DNA of 64,000 nt from Ochotona curzoniae (Eukaryota; Chordata; Mammalia; Lagomorpha; Ochotonidae). The stretch lies in the NCBI RefSeq assembly GCF_017591425.1, contig NW_024466599.1, forward strand, positions 30,542,001 through 30,606,000, written 5' to 3'. The translations under genes and the position numbers were made by a program. Below the pieces are notes generated by a model. It saw only the letters and a program-made list of their open reading frames with translations, did not search any database and was not told where the DNA came from. Position 1 is the first letter of the stretch. Each line of letters opens with the position of its first letter. Of this stretch, positions 33,485 through 45,559 are shown in pieces.

Positions 33485-33650
33485 CTCCATCAGTAAATGC
33501 GCTTTCTGGAGCTTCTTTTGAGAAAAAGCATTAATAGCCAAAGGCCGTTATGTAATGCTGGCCTTGCAACAAGCATGCATTTTATTCATCGCAATGGTAT
33601 CTCCAGACACTTGAAAAAGAGCAGCCACATCAGAAGGAAAGCTGTTGTTG
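33485..33650. promoter_or_regulatory. Possible conserved noncoding block
   Basis: AAAGCATTAATAGCC, GGCCGTTATGTAATGCTGG, GCATTTTATTCATCGCAATG and CAGACACTTG form a non-repetitive, balanced-composition stretch with homeodomain-, CEBP- and SMAD-like words. It has the look of a conserved noncoding element; this is inference. Confidence 0.3.
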
Positions 33651-34466
33651 GGTCAGGCTGGTTTCTAGGGCCCCAGAACTCTCCTGACCCCAGCACTCTT
33701 GCCCACAAGGCAAAGGCCCTGGGTCTGAGAGTCAATCAGGGCCCCATAGAACATTTGACTGGTGTGAGCTCACATGGAGTAACCTGGGGTGGCTGGCCCT
33801 GGGTGGCAGAAGGCCAGACCATTCTTATTTCTCCACTACCCCTCCCCTTCCCCTGAGCCTTTATGGCACTAAGCTGCCAATGTAGCAAATAAACATGTAA
33901 ACAGATAGGGCACATTTTCTCAGCCTAAGTAATGTCCCATGTCCCACGTCCCATGTACCATTAGGAACATTACCTATATGAACAACATATTCACGGTTTA
34001 CCTGGAGTCCTGTCTCCCAGGGTCTTCTCTCAGAGTGGGCACTGCCTAGGTCCACTGAGGATTCTGCCCAATTCCAAGTCCCTGCTGAGACTCCTAGCTC
34101 TGCTGTGGTCTGTCCCTGACAGGTACCCTGCAGGACAGGGAACAAAGCCCAGGATATTTCCAACATCAGTCCACAGCCCCTGGTCCACATCTTCAAGCCA
34201 TTGTCTGTTACCTCCTGTCTGCATATGTGCTGGGTGAACTCTAACTCCCTCCTGGCTCCAAGTCAGGTGGAACAACCACTTCAGGAAGGGGAACCGTGGG
34301 ACTCCTGGGCATAAGCAGAGAATGTTTTCAGACCTTCTGGGTTCTCCCAGCACAACACCCTGTCAGGAATAAGCCTGCATGGCCCCTGCCTGTCCCCCAT
34401 TAATCCCAGCCCTGGAGCCTCTGGCCCAGCAACAGCTCCTGCAAACCAATCTTAAGGATGTCATGA
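33651..34466. other. Unique sequence
   Basis: A small direct repeat of TCCCATG/TCCCACG words occurs at 33,934-33,955. No exon supported. Confidence 0.45.
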
Positions 34467-34757
34467 AGCACCCACATAGGGCATGGCTAAGATGCTTCTT
34501 GAGATACCCACATTATGCATCGGAGCACTGGGTTCCAGGCCTGGCATCTCCACTTCCCATCCCAGCTGCCTGCTAATGGAAGGAAGGCAGCCTGCGATGA
34601 CTCCACGCCCCTGTCACTCATGTAGGTGACCTGGATGGAGTTCCTGGCTCTTGGCTTGATCCTGGTCCAGCTGTGGTTGTTGTGGGCATTTAGGGAGTGA
34701 ATCAGTAGATGGAAATTCTGTGTGTGTTTCTCTGCTTTTCCATTAAAATTAAAATAA
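34467..34757 (+). repeat. CSINE copy, plus arm of an inverted pair
   Basis: Diverged head (GGGCATGGCTAAGATGC), CTTCCCATCCCAGCTGCC body, shortened CT stretch and AAAATTAAAATAAA tail. The tail abuts the tail of an oppositely oriented copy. Confidence 0.88.
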
Positions 34758-35060
34758 ACTGGAAAAGCAGATACATATAGAGAGAAGAAGCAGAAAGACC
34801 TTCCATCCTCTGATTTACTCCCCAGATGTCCACAATGGCTAGAGCTGTGCTGATCCAAAGCCAGGAGCCAGGATCCTCCTCTGGGTTTTCCATACTGATG
34901 CAAAGGGTCCCAAGGCTTTGGGTCATCTGCTACTGCTTTCCCAGGCCATAAACAGGGAGCTGAATGGGAAGTGGAGCAGCTGGGACACAGACCAGTGTCC
35001 ATTGAGATGCTAGCACTTTCAGGCATGGGATTAGCCAATTAAGCTGTTAGTCCAACCCCC
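34758..35060 (-). repeat. CSINE copy, minus arm of an inverted pair
   Basis: Reverse complement of the SINE from the GGAAAAGCAGATACATATAG tail side to the head ending GTTAGTCCAACCCCC. Tail to tail with the copy at 34,467-34,757. Confidence 0.93.
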
Positions 35061-35533
35061 AATTTTAACACTTTAAAAGAAAAGATGCACAACACAGCAC
35101 AGCGGAAGAGACACAGGCTGTTGGGAACAGGCAGGCAGAGAAGCCTAGCATGCCAGCCTAGGAGATGCCTCCCACCCAGAGGACAGAGAGATGTGGCCAC
35201 GTGGCCCCTCCACCCTTACCGAGGCTGGCACAGTCCCCACCAGAACCATGCACATACACACACCCAACCCCCACAAAGCTAAACACATACACGCGCGTGT
35301 GTGCATACATACTCACAAGGTGTTCCCGACAAGCCAAACACATCACACACTTGCCACACACATTCTACTCATGGCCATCAAAGCAACAGGGATGCAGAAA
35401 ATCCCATCCGCATTCCCAGCCTCCCCCATCTGTAGTTTTCATCCTGAACCCCAAGTATTTAGGGTGCTCATGGGACTAACCCTTTTCCCAATCACAGCTC
35501 TACAAACTTACTTTTAAAAAAAAAACAAAAAAA
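35061..35533. other. Unique sequence with CA/CG-rich simple tract
   Basis: An imperfect CA/TG tract with ACGCGCGTGTGTGC lies at 35,247-35,362, a short alternating purine-pyrimidine stretch. Confidence 0.6.
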
Positions 35534-35534
35534 G

Positions 35535-35870
35535 AGGGGTGCTGCATGGCACAGTAGTCTAGTGGCTGAAGTCCTTGCCTTGCACATGCCGGGATCCCGT
35601 AGGGGTGCTAGTTCTAATCCTGGTGGCCCTGCTTCCCATCCAGCTCCCAGCTTGTGGCCTGGGAAAGTAGTAGAGCATGATCCAAAAACCTTAAGACCCT
35701 GCACCCATGTTGGAGAACCAGAGGAAGTTCCTGGCTCCAGGCCTCAAATTGGCTCAGTACCAGCCATTGAGGCCACTTGGGGAGTGAACCAGCAGATGGA
35801 AGATATTTCTGTTTCTCCTTTCTATAAATCTGCCTTTCCAATAAAAATAAATAAATCTTAAAAAATGTTT
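35535..35870 (+). repeat. CSINE copy, younger group
   Basis: GCACAGTAGTCTAGTGGC head, B box GTTCTAATCC, body, CT stretch, AATAAAAATAAATAAATC tail; flanked by A- and T-rich DNA that hides the target-site duplication. Confidence 0.95.
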
Positions 35871-35984
35871 TTTAATTTTTTAAAATGTGTGCTCCCCAAA
35901 CCGTAGATTTTCTCACCAAGCTTTAGAGGGCCTGAGCTCTAGATTCTAAATCCAAGATGTTAAACTCAAATGGCAACAATGATG

Positions 35985-36168
35985 ATTAACAACTGACAGC
36001 GTGTTGAGTACGGACTGGTCCAGGTGTAGTCCCCCACCCAACCTTCCCAGCAGCCTGCCAGTGGGGCCCATTAACCCCGCCTACACACAGGCAAGGATCC
36101 CACATCTGATCCCAGGGCTAACTTCAGAACAGCCCGTTACCCACAGACCCACACAGTGAGAACCCAGA
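35985..36168 (-). repeat. MIR fragment, antisense
   Basis: GTGTTGAGTACGGACTGG, CCCAACCTTCCCAGCAGCC and GGGGCCCATTAACCCC fit the reverse complement of MIR from tail to core, with strong divergence. Confidence 0.45.
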
Positions 36169-36304
36169 TGCTCCATCCTAACCCGCAGTGTGTATGCACA
36201 CATGTGTGTACATGCATGCACACCCACCTACAGGGGGCACTGCTTTCCTGGTACAACATGCTGGAAAGAATGGCCCTTGGTTTTTGCTTTTTTTGTTTGT
36301 TTTT

Positions 36305-36384
36305 TAAGATTTGTGTGTGTGTGTGTCTTTGTCTCTCCTCCTCTGTATATCTGACTTTCCAATAAAAATAAATCTTTTAAAAAA
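36305..36384 (+). repeat. CSINE tail fragment with GT run
   Basis: Only the CT stretch and AATAAAAATAAATC tail remain, preceded by a nine-unit GT run at 36,311-36,327. Confidence 0.8.
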
Positions 36385-36677
36385 AGATTTTTTTTTTTAT
36401 TGGAAAGGCAGATTTACAGATAGAAAGATTCTCCATTCACTCCCCCAGGTAGCCGCAATAGCCACAGCTGAGCCAATCTGAAGCCAGGAGCTTCCTCCAG
36501 GTCTCCCACACAGGTGCAGGATTCCAAGGCTTTGGACCACCGTCTACCACTTCCCCAAGCTACAAGCAGGGAGCTGGATGGAAAATGGAACAACTAGGAT
36601 ACGATCCGGTGCCCACATGGGATCCCAGATCTTGCAAGATGAGGATTTAGCCACTGAACCATAGTACCAGGCCCCTC
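36385..36677 (-). repeat. CSINE copy, antisense
   Basis: Reverse tail, GAAAGGCAGATTTACAG, body and head ending ATAGTACCAGGCCCC. Tail to tail with the plus tail fragment just before it. Confidence 0.95.
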
Positions 36678-38417
36678 AGTTAACTCTGTTTCCTGCTGGT
36701 CCTCAAACTCCCAGTCAGGCCTGTGCCTCTTTCCAGGGGACACACCTGTGAGGTCAGGGTAGGTTAGCCAGAGCCTGGGTCTCCTCTGTGCTAAGAGGGC
36801 TGAGAGAACCTCCAGGGACTTGCTCTTCCCTACCCCAGATCAAGAAGCCAGAATTCTCCCAACCCCCAAAGTGAAAGAGCTCATAAGAGGAGCTCTGCTC
36901 AGCTCCTGAGAGCCCTGAATCACTGGTGCTCACTCAGAGAATATTCTGGAAAGTTTCCGAGAGAGGGCTCTAGCCTGGCCACCAGCCTCGAGGATGTCCT
37001 TAACCCCCAGATGGGGGCGGGGGGGTGCTCTTTGCAGTCTCCCCCTCTGCATTGGGGCCTGGCCAGGAACTGACCCCAACTGGAGGTGCCTACAACCTTA
37101 TCCCTGTCCATCAGTCCCCAGGGGCCCTGGAGGCAGCTTTGTGGGAACCATCAAAGCTTTCCTGTTCTTCCCACTGTCGCCTATGCAGTCACAGCCATAG
37201 CGACTCCTGCCTCTGCCATGAGACAGCCATGCCCTCTCCACCCTGGGACCTTCCATGACTAGAACTGAAAGGAGGCTCCTCCCACCCAGAACCCCCTTCA
37301 ATATAGACTCTCCACACAGCAGCCTCTGCTTACACTACCCGGCCCCTGCATGGTGCTGGCTGGAAAGGGGAGGCAAGCGGCTGCTGCAATCAGCTCCCAC
37401 TGGGTCTCCTGCAGAACCAGTCTCCAACCCTTGCCCCTTCCTGCCTGCTGAACTTACTAATGCTGAGCCTGCTCTCACCTGGCTCACTGGGGACTCACGC
37501 ACAGTTCTTTGTGCAGCAGTGGGTGGGCGGGGCCCTTCTTGTGCACCAATGGCACCAGTGCTCCTGATCTGAGCCACTGCCTTCAGTGGATGGAGGGGAG
37601 CATGCAAGCTCTGGCCCTGCTTCCCACCAGAGGTACAGGCAAAGAGAAGATGCAGGTCTTCCTTCCTGGCGGTCCACAGTTCTTGCCGGGACAGGCAGGA
37701 TGATACATACTTCCAGGACAAAGGAGGGGCTGCTAGGAGACCCTTCCAGAGGTGGAAGCCAGAAAAATCACACCTGGGAGGGCCTCCTGGAAGATGAGGA
37801 GTTTGGCCTAGGCAGTTTCAGAGAAGCATCTCAAAGACAGTAAACAGAGTCCAGGGTGTGGTGGGTGAGCAGGAGCCAGTCCAGGGAGAGGAAGAAGAGT
37901 GGCCACAGCTGGCGGGACTTTCACCTAAAAGTGTGTCTGTCTGCATGGCCATCTCTTGCTCCTGCCCAAGGCCAGGAAGCCAGGCAGGTATTGAGGGTGA
38001 AGGAGGGGAGGGGAGATGGCTGGGTGAGATCCTGCACGCCCATTAGGCGCTTATGCCTCCCTGAAGTCCCAGCGTCCAGCACAGAATCAGGCAAAGGAGA
38101 GGCTGCTGGAGAAGCTAGAGCTGGAAGGACCACACCAAGCTGCTTAAGGATGCTGTCTCTCCAAACACACATGTAGGATTGGGGAGAGAGAAGAGGGTGC
38201 AATCCTAATCAAGGGCTCCTTCTGGGCTAGGGACACCCTGCCTGGCTTGCTGACAGCCCACAAAGCACAGAGTGACCCTCATGGCCTGGGCGCTCCCTGC
38301 TTAAGCCCGGCCAAGGCTCCCCCCACCTTCCCCGGGGCTCCCTAAGGGCAGTGGCCACTCCCCAGGGCAGCGGCCACTCTCCAGAGCAGCTGCCCACAGG
38401 GAGCTTCTGGGGCACCC
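36678..38417. other. Unique GC-rich sequence
   Basis: No repeat family. Frames to 128 codons on both strands lack domains. No exon supported. Confidence 0.45.
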
Positions 38418-38418
38418 T

Positions 38419-38438
38419 GTCAGCAGGGGGCGCTGTGG
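38419..38438 (+). promoter_or_regulatory. CTCF site, strong core
   Basis: TGTCAGCAGGGGGCGCTGTG matches the CTCF core CCASYAGRGGGCGCTR except at the first positions. The core seen here is the best in the window. Occupancy cannot be judged from sequence. Confidence 0.65.
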
Positions 38439-38609
38439 ACTCAAACACAGGCCTCTAGCCCTGAAAGGGAGGTGGTGTGGACTCCCTACTGCTCCTCTTG
38501 GTCTATCAGCATAGCTGGCCTGCCTTGAACACCTGAGGGTCTCCACTTGTTCACAGGGCCCCAGTGTGGCCTCAGCTTTCCACTGTTCTCTTCCTCTGGC
38601 TGAAACAGA
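38439..38609. other. Unique spacer
   Basis: Nothing recognised. Confidence 0.5.
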
Positions 38610-38745
38610 AGAAGGCAGTTATGCCCATTTTGCAGATGAGAAGACTGAGGTCACATGGATGCACACCTGGTTGGAGGAGCAGCAGCAAGGCAGAGAGGAG
38701 TCTTGCCCTTGGAGCCTGAGGACCAGGTTTGCTAGCACACCAGCT
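38610..38745 (-). repeat. MIR fragment, antisense
   Basis: GCCCATTTTGCAGATGAGAAG and ACTGAGGTCACATGG match the reverse complement of the MIR core. Confidence 0.7.
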
Positions 38746-39450
38746 CAGCATCTCGCTCCCAACCTTTGGGACTTGGAGAAAACCACTGTGGCAGAAGTCA
38801 GGGAGGACATGATGGCCCACAATGTGCTCAGGGTGAGGGAAGCAGTTGGGACCCTGGACAGGGAAGCCCCACATGGACCATGCTGGCTCCCAGGAGCAAG
38901 TACTGGCAAGAGGAAGAGACGGACTTGCTCTCGGCCACAGCTGGGTGAAGAGAAGAACAAGCTTACAAGGGGAAGTAGGGCAGGGGTCTGGTGCGCCCTG
39001 AGCAAGGCAAAGGACAAGCTAATGTGCCTTTCTCCCGATCCTAGCAATGAGCCTTAGTGGATACTGGGATGCCATCTGCCAACTCCTCTGGTGAGGAAAG
39101 AAACACGAGGGAAAAAAACAACAGGTTCAACTGGACACGCCCAGGGCTGCCTGACGTGCCCCTGCCATGTTCTTGATGCTTGGCACGGGGTTAGGGGCTG
39201 GTTGGGGAGAGGATGCAGTTTCTAATAGTGGTCAGGATCAGGGCTGCAACTGGCCAGGCACCATGGGGTAGGGAGGCACCAAGGGAGACAGTACCAGCCA
39301 CCTTTCCCCAGCAAGAGAAGAGCCTGCAGGATGTGGGGCACCTGAGCAAATGTAAGAGGAGCCAGCTGTGTCTGGCAGTGCCAGAGTGTGAGGCTGAGAA
39401 CCACCGAGCGGGAAGGGTACTGAGGCTTCAGAAAAGAGCTGCTCCTCCAT
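38746..39450. other. Unique sequence
   Basis: No repeat or supported exon. Confidence 0.45.
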
Positions 39451-39796
39451 CCAGCATCTTGGTGCAGCAGGTTAAGCTGCTGCTGCTGACACTGGTGTCC
39501 CACAGGAGAACGTTGAGCAAAGAGCTCTTTGCTCCTCTGCTTCGGATTCAGTTCCCTGCTGATGTGCTGGTGGGGGGCAGGGGGGAACATCAGAAGATGA
39601 CCCAGGGGCCTGGGTGCCTGCCACCCACACAAGAGACCCAGCTGGGGCTCCCTGGTTTCCAGCCTGGCCAAGCACATGAAGAGTGAACCAGCAGATGAAA
39701 GATCTCTCTTTCTGTCTCTTCTTCTCTCTGTCATCTTGCCTTATATATCCCATCTTATATATATTATATATCCTATCTTATATTAAATAAATATTT
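39451..39796 (+). repeat. CSINE copy with AT-rich tail expansion
   Basis: Diverged head (GTGCAGCAGGTTAAGCTGC), body with an added G-rich word near 39,570, CT stretch, then a TATATATCCCATCT-type repeat (39,740-39,783) before the AAATAAATATTT tail. Confidence 0.88.
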
Positions 39797-42261
39797 AAAC
39801 TGGAAAAAAGAAAGGGGGAAAGAAGGGGAGGGGGCAGGCAGGCTTAAACCAATGTGGAAACTGACATGTGGCTATTACAATCCACCGGATGAAGCAGCTG
39901 ATGGAGAAGGCTTGGGCAATGGGGAGTGTGGCTATGAACTGAGACCCAGCATCCAAGGGGAGGAGTGGACTCACGTGGGCAGGAGGGGTTCTGGTTTGGG
40001 TAACTGAGTTTGTGGCTGCACAAGAGGAAGTGAGCTTTGGGCTCAAGTCTTGAAGGGGAGAGACCAAGGGCTCAAACTGCCCCTACTATCAGGCAGTACT
40101 GTACCACTGAGGAGGAAATTTGAGTTTAGTCCACACCCAAGAGGGAAGCGCAACAAACAGAACATCCGCTAGACCTAGCAAAGTCATGTTCTAGAACTTG
40201 GGAGAGGACCCAGAGGTCTGAGTGAACCGTAAGCTGACTTCCACAATGGTGCCAACCACTCTCAAGGGACCTACTTGGCTGGGCCTATGCATGGAAATTC
40301 AATTTCAGACTCGGAGAAGCCAAGGACATTGGAACCCAGCTGGAGTTGGCAAACCTGAAATCACTCAGCCTGGGTCTAGAATCTTGGTTCCTAAAATCCT
40401 CTCGCCTCCCTGCTCTTTCTTAGCAGGAATATAGCCCACTGGGAAATATATCACCCAACTCTTCCACACTCAACTATCTCTAGCCACTTCCAGGTAGGGA
40501 CAGAAAACCTGTGGGCTGGGCATATTTGGCCGGTTGGGCTCCAGTCCTAAGGCCTATCTCTGGAACCCACGCCCTCTGTATTGTGTATTGTGCCCCTCTG
40601 AGGGACAACCTGGAGTCCTGCCTCGTGACCAGCCAGATCCCCCAATGTCTTCCTCCTGGGGACAGAGATGGACAAGGGGGAACCTTGCTTGGCTCACGTG
40701 TGCCAAGCATCCTCGGGACTGGGTCCTCCGCAGATGGGGTCATGGGCTTGACCTTAGTGGCAGGTCCTTGTGGTTGATTTTCTTTCTGTTTCTAAGACAC
40801 AGTTCACTTGGGAGTCATCCAGGTTTAGATCCCTTTCCATTTTCCTAGCCCCTGGCAGTAACATTAAAGGCTCTGCCCCCAGGATGTCACAGCTCAAAGG
40901 ACCAGCTCTCCTCCCTGCCCAGCCGCACCTTCTCCCTCTGCTGCCTCTTTCAGCCCACCGCCAGCCCCTCTTCTCTGCTCTCCAGCTCACATGCGCAGGG
41001 GGCACTGCACCCCTCCCTTGCCATCACACTGGGGCACAGTGAACGGGAACAGCACCTAGTTCAGTCACCTGCATCAACTTCCACCATCCCCAAATCCCCT
41101 TCCTGGGTAGCATTGGGAAGGATGAGGAGAAGGGAGACCAGAAGGCAAATTTGGCTGCTTTGGGCTCCCAGGAGAAGGGGGGCAAGAGGCAGGGGAGGTG
41201 GCTCCAAGGCAGGGTGGCCACTGGAGAGGCAAGTGAGCAGGAGGTGGCTCACCTTCAGCCTGGGGCTCAGGGGACCAGCCCTGTAGCTACAAGGCTGCAG
41301 CACCTGCCTTAGCCCCATCTCAGGGACAGAGGTAGGAGCCAAAAGAGGCTTGGCTGAGGAACCTGCCATCCCATGGTCTGATGAACACACTTGGGTGGTG
41401 ATCCCAGAAAGCATCTCCTGGGGAGTAAACTGAGGCACCCCATGCAGCAAAGCAAGAAACGAAGGTTAAGAGGCCTGATGCACCTGCCCTGGCAGCTTGT
41501 AGCAGGATCGCTGCAGTGCCTTCCCATCCAGGCTGTAGATGGCCATGCGGCCACGGATGACGTCAAAAGCAAGCAACAGAGAAAGCAGAGGCGCTGATAG
41601 CATCACCCAGCCAGGCCACTCAGGGGCACAGTGACTCATCGGCGACAGGCCCCGCAGTCACAGGCAGAGTGTTGCAGTGCCCAACCTGGGCCACCGAGCG
41701 GACAGGGAGGCCCCTGGGAACATGGTGTTCTCCACCGCAGGAAGCAGCCTGTCCACCACAGCACTGGGTGTGTGCCCCAGAGGCAAGCCGACCCATTGCC
41801 CTCCTCTTGAGTGCCACTGGGTGTTCCAGGTATCAGAGATTGCCTGCAGCAGCCCTGGTTGGGCTGTCTCTGAAGAGGCAGCACCGGATGACAGGCTACT
41901 AACCACGACCACGTGGCATCCTCGGGAGGTACAGCCTGTTCTCCCTGCTGTGGGCACCCCTAGACCCACCCACTCACCCCACAAACACACCCTGTCCCTC
42001 CAGCTCTGCCTACCCTTGTCTCGGGGGAAGGGAGGCATCATGCCCAGCTGCCAGGTTGAAAACTGCAAGTGAAAGGGGCACCACTCTTTTTGAGGTCACA
42101 AGCCAAACTGCTCTGCACCTAGCAGCCCTAACCTGTCCCTTTTCTTAAGCCACTTCTCACCCCCTTTTTGCACCAAGAATGATCTATTTGGTCTTCCTTT
42201 AAAAAGCTCAACTTGGTACCCTACTTTTTCCCACAAAGGCCTCTTCCTTTACCGCCAGGCA
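39797..42261. other. Unique sequence, two tentative minus-strand frames
   Basis: About 2.5 kb with no repeat family. The minus strand has a 136-codon frame at 41,658-42,068 and a separate 57-codon frame at 41,466-41,639. The shorter one reads like protein in part, but it has no convincing splice acceptor and I cannot match it to a family. I do not call either a gene. Confidence 0.4.
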
Positions 42262-42480
42262 CCATTCATTCATTCCATCAGAAAAAAAAAAAAAAGTATT
42301 GAGTATGTGCCACATACTATTCTGGGTGAGGGAATGGGACAGACAGTCTCTGAACTCATGATGGGCACATTCCAGTTAGGAAAGAAATTATAATAACTTG
42401 ACCCCCGAGACTCCAAAAGGCAGCAAGTGCCATGGCAGAAAATAAAGTCAGGTTAGGGTCAGGACAAACAGTGCAGCATC
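42262..42480 (-). repeat. L2 3-prime end fragment, antisense
   Basis: CATTCATTCATTCCATCAG, TATTGAGTATGTGCCACATAC, TTCTGGGTGAGGGAATGGG and GTCTCTGAACTCATGATGG follow the reverse complement of an L2 tail. An A-run at 42,283-42,296 has been added inside. Confidence 0.75.
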
Positions 42481-44792
42481 CAGACAAGCTTCTGGCTGGA
42501 GAGCTGGCCCCTGACTGGAGCCCTGGAGGTGGGGACCCTCTAAGCTCAGCCACACCCCTTCAGGCACCCAGAGCCAGAAGGAGGTTCTGGATCCCAGTCT
42601 GATTCTGCATGCCTGGGGCACCCACTTCCTTCCTGATGAGAGGCCCAGTTGGACCGGCTCTCCCAGGTCCCCAGCAGCACTCACCCAGGGGCGTCCTGAT
42701 GGGAAGAGCAGTATGACTGCACAAGCTGTGCCTCCTCAGCAGGATGCCCAGCCTCTCTCAGCTGGTTCCTTGAGCTAGAACGTTTCAGGATTAAAGGAGG
42801 GTGCAGGCATGAAATTCTCTGCTGGATGGTTAGTGTTGAAAGGCTCTTCCAGGGAGGAAAAGGTACCTTTCCTACAGGAGGGACACATGAACAAGATGAG
42901 GACCCCTGTGCCTGCCTACACCTGCCGATCCAGGGCCTGGGGAGGGGGTGGGGTCTGGTGCTGCCACACTGCTACCAGGTTCTCAGCTTCTTCTAGCTGG
43001 GGCTAGGCACAAAGTCTCCTCTCTTCCTGCCTCCTTTATAGCAAGCAGGTACCCCCAGGTGTGGGCACAGGCATGAGCAGCAAAGGTAGAGATGCTAGCC
43101 AGCCTGGCTGATGGCCGTGGAACAGTGTCCCTGACATCTATGACTCCACTTAACAGCACCCCATCCCATGGGAGTCTTCAGCTTCTCTCACTCCTGGGGA
43201 ATTTGAGGCTCCAGAGCCTGCACAGATGTTCTTCCTGCAGCAGCAGAGCCTTAGCAGGCTCAGGGCATTCGGAGGGGTCACAGGGCCTAGGCAAGCCATG
43301 AGCCCCTGCACCAGCCCCACCCCCCACCTGCTGCATGAGGAGCATGGGGCCTGGGCCTCATGGTCCCCAGCCAGTTCCCAGGTGAGCAGGAAGCAGCTGG
43401 CTCCGCCTGGGCGGTCAGAACAGGGCTGCAAAGCCCTGACAAAGCCATTTCTCAAGTCCTCCTGGCTCTGAGGCAGGAAATAGTCACAGCGGCAGCTGAT
43501 GTCTGTTGGCAGCTTCCCTGTATAGCAGGTGTGGTCCTCGTACCAGATCTGTGGGCATTGATTCGACCCTCCTCCAAATGGCTCTGTGAGGGCCCAGAAG
43601 GGCTGCAGGCCTCATCTAAGACCATGCAGAGCCAACAAGGAACCCACATGGGAGTCTGACTGCAGAGGCCACACAGCTCCCATCTAAGCTGGGATGCCTA
43701 GAGCAGGCAAGGCAGCTTGTGGGCCTTGAATGCAGGATGAGAAGGTTGGGCTGGACCCTGCAGACTCTGGGTTAGCAGGTCAACTATATTGTAAATTAAT
43801 AACCCCAGGCAGACATACTGGGCTCAAGGTGAGACCCGATCTCCAGGGAATTGGTTCTGAGATGAGAAGTCAAGAGAGGTGGATGATGCTGCCTCCAGAT
43901 CTTGGGCTCAGAGCAGTAGAGGTGAAGTTCAGAGACAAGGCTGGCAGCCTGCAGGCTTTTCCTGTACCCTCTCTCCATCCCAATCCTAGCTGGGCCTGGT
44001 TCAGCGAGGGACAGAGCTGTGCGCCTGGGGTCTCAGGGCAACAGTCTGTCTACATACAGGAACATGCAAGTGTAGGCACATGTGTTTGCGTGTATGTGTG
44101 CTTGTCTGCCAGACATTAGGAAGCAGATGACTCTGAAAGCACTTGCTTGCAAGGGAGCATGTCCCCACGCCTACCTGCTGTGGCAGCCACAGAGGACAGG
44201 ACGCCCTGACTCTCATCTACACCTCTGGGGCCCCAAAACCACAACCACGTCAGCGGCGCGTGCAGACAGGCTGGGTGGGAAGTGGGACCACGTATGCCGA
44301 GTGTGCAGTTATGTCAACATGCGTGTGTAGGGCTGATTCTGGGCTGCCATTCCCACCCCCAGCAGACCTCCCCTGGTGTGTGTAGGGGGTGGAAATGCAG
44401 CTGGGCTCCCCCACCACCCCACAGCATGGGGCTAGGGGACCAGCCATCACCCCAACCCTGCCTCCCCTCTCCTCTGAGAAACAGCCAGAGCCTTTATTCC
44501 TCTCACACAGTTCTCTCTTCTCCCAGTCCCAAGAGTCATTCTGAAGTCAGTGAGGCCCCCACAATAGCCAACCCCACAATGATTGAGGCCACCCTCACGT
44601 TCCTGGGAATCCTCAGAGAGCAGAGCCAGCAGCCCTGCTTCAAGAGCCCACATTTTGTGGGAGAGACACAAGATAAAAGATAAACACATTCTATAAAGTA
44701 GAAGTCAGAGGTGTGTGCTGGGGGAAAAGGACTGAGCAGGGCTGTGTGTGCAAGTGCATGAGTGAGTACACACGTGTGTGAACACATGTGCT
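42481..44792. other. Unique GC-rich sequence
   Basis: No repeat family. A TG-rich tract lies near 44,075-44,105. Frames to 133 codons have no domains. Confidence 0.45.
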
Positions 44793-45005
44793 GGGGCTTA
44801 GATATTGTTTTCCCAGAAGTCACATGTTGGAAACTTAATCATGTCATACACCAACTGGATACGGAGGCAAGACCTCCAGGAAGTGATCAGGATTGGATGA
44901 TGTCATGGGACGGAGCCACAGCCATCGTGGGGTTCTAGGAAGAGGAAAAGAGATCCTAGCAAGGAAACAGCCAGATCCAAGGCCCTGAGGCAGGTACGGC
45001 CCTGC
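44793..45005 (+). mobile_element. MaLR-type LTR fragment
   Basis: GGGGCTTAGATATTGTTTTCC, CATGTTGGAAACTTAATCATG, GATGATGTCATGGG and GGAAGAGGAAAAGAGA fit the start of an MST/MLT1-type LTR in sense orientation. Decayed; the 3-prime end is not clear. Confidence 0.5.
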
Positions 45006-45559
45006 CAGGAGGACTACTGGAAGACCACAACTGGCCCTCGCCTCTGGCCTTTCCCTGCGGTATGTGAGGAGCTGGGGAGCTGCCTGGCTGGGAACCACAC
45101 TGTGGCTGTAGTCTGTGCTTGCAGGCCTTCGGGTGCTACACGCCCCTCCTGTGAACGCCACTGTGGCTGGGACGGTGGCCTGCTCTTAACTCCAGATGAG
45201 TGTTACAGAGCCAGTCACTTCTCCCTCTTCCACTACCAGGCCAGCATTCTAGTAGCCTCACCATCTCGGGCTGGTTCCTTGGCCACTCTGCAGCCGCTGT
45301 GCCTCCTTCAGACCCCTCCCTGGGTTCTCATCCCACCAAGAATCACACTGAATCCTTACAGAGGGGGCAAGGCCTGCCTTACCCATTCCCAGATCCCTCC
45401 TCCCTGTCTCCTCTAGTCCCATCCTCCAGGGAGGGCTTGATGCCCATTTCTGCCCAGTTTACTCAAACAACCTCCTCCCCAACTAGCACCACAGCCTGCC
45501 TCAGCATACCCAAAGCCTGGCTCCCATCTCGTCTGTCCATTTAGCCTCTCTTACCCTGC
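45006..45559. other. Unique sequence
   Basis: Nothing recognised. Confidence 0.5.

Noticed and set aside
36226..36243. Second CTCF-like word, ACAGGGGGCACTGC (similar at 40,994)
   Set aside because: The core has A where the consensus has G in GGGCGC, and flanking positions do not support it. It was too weak to list.
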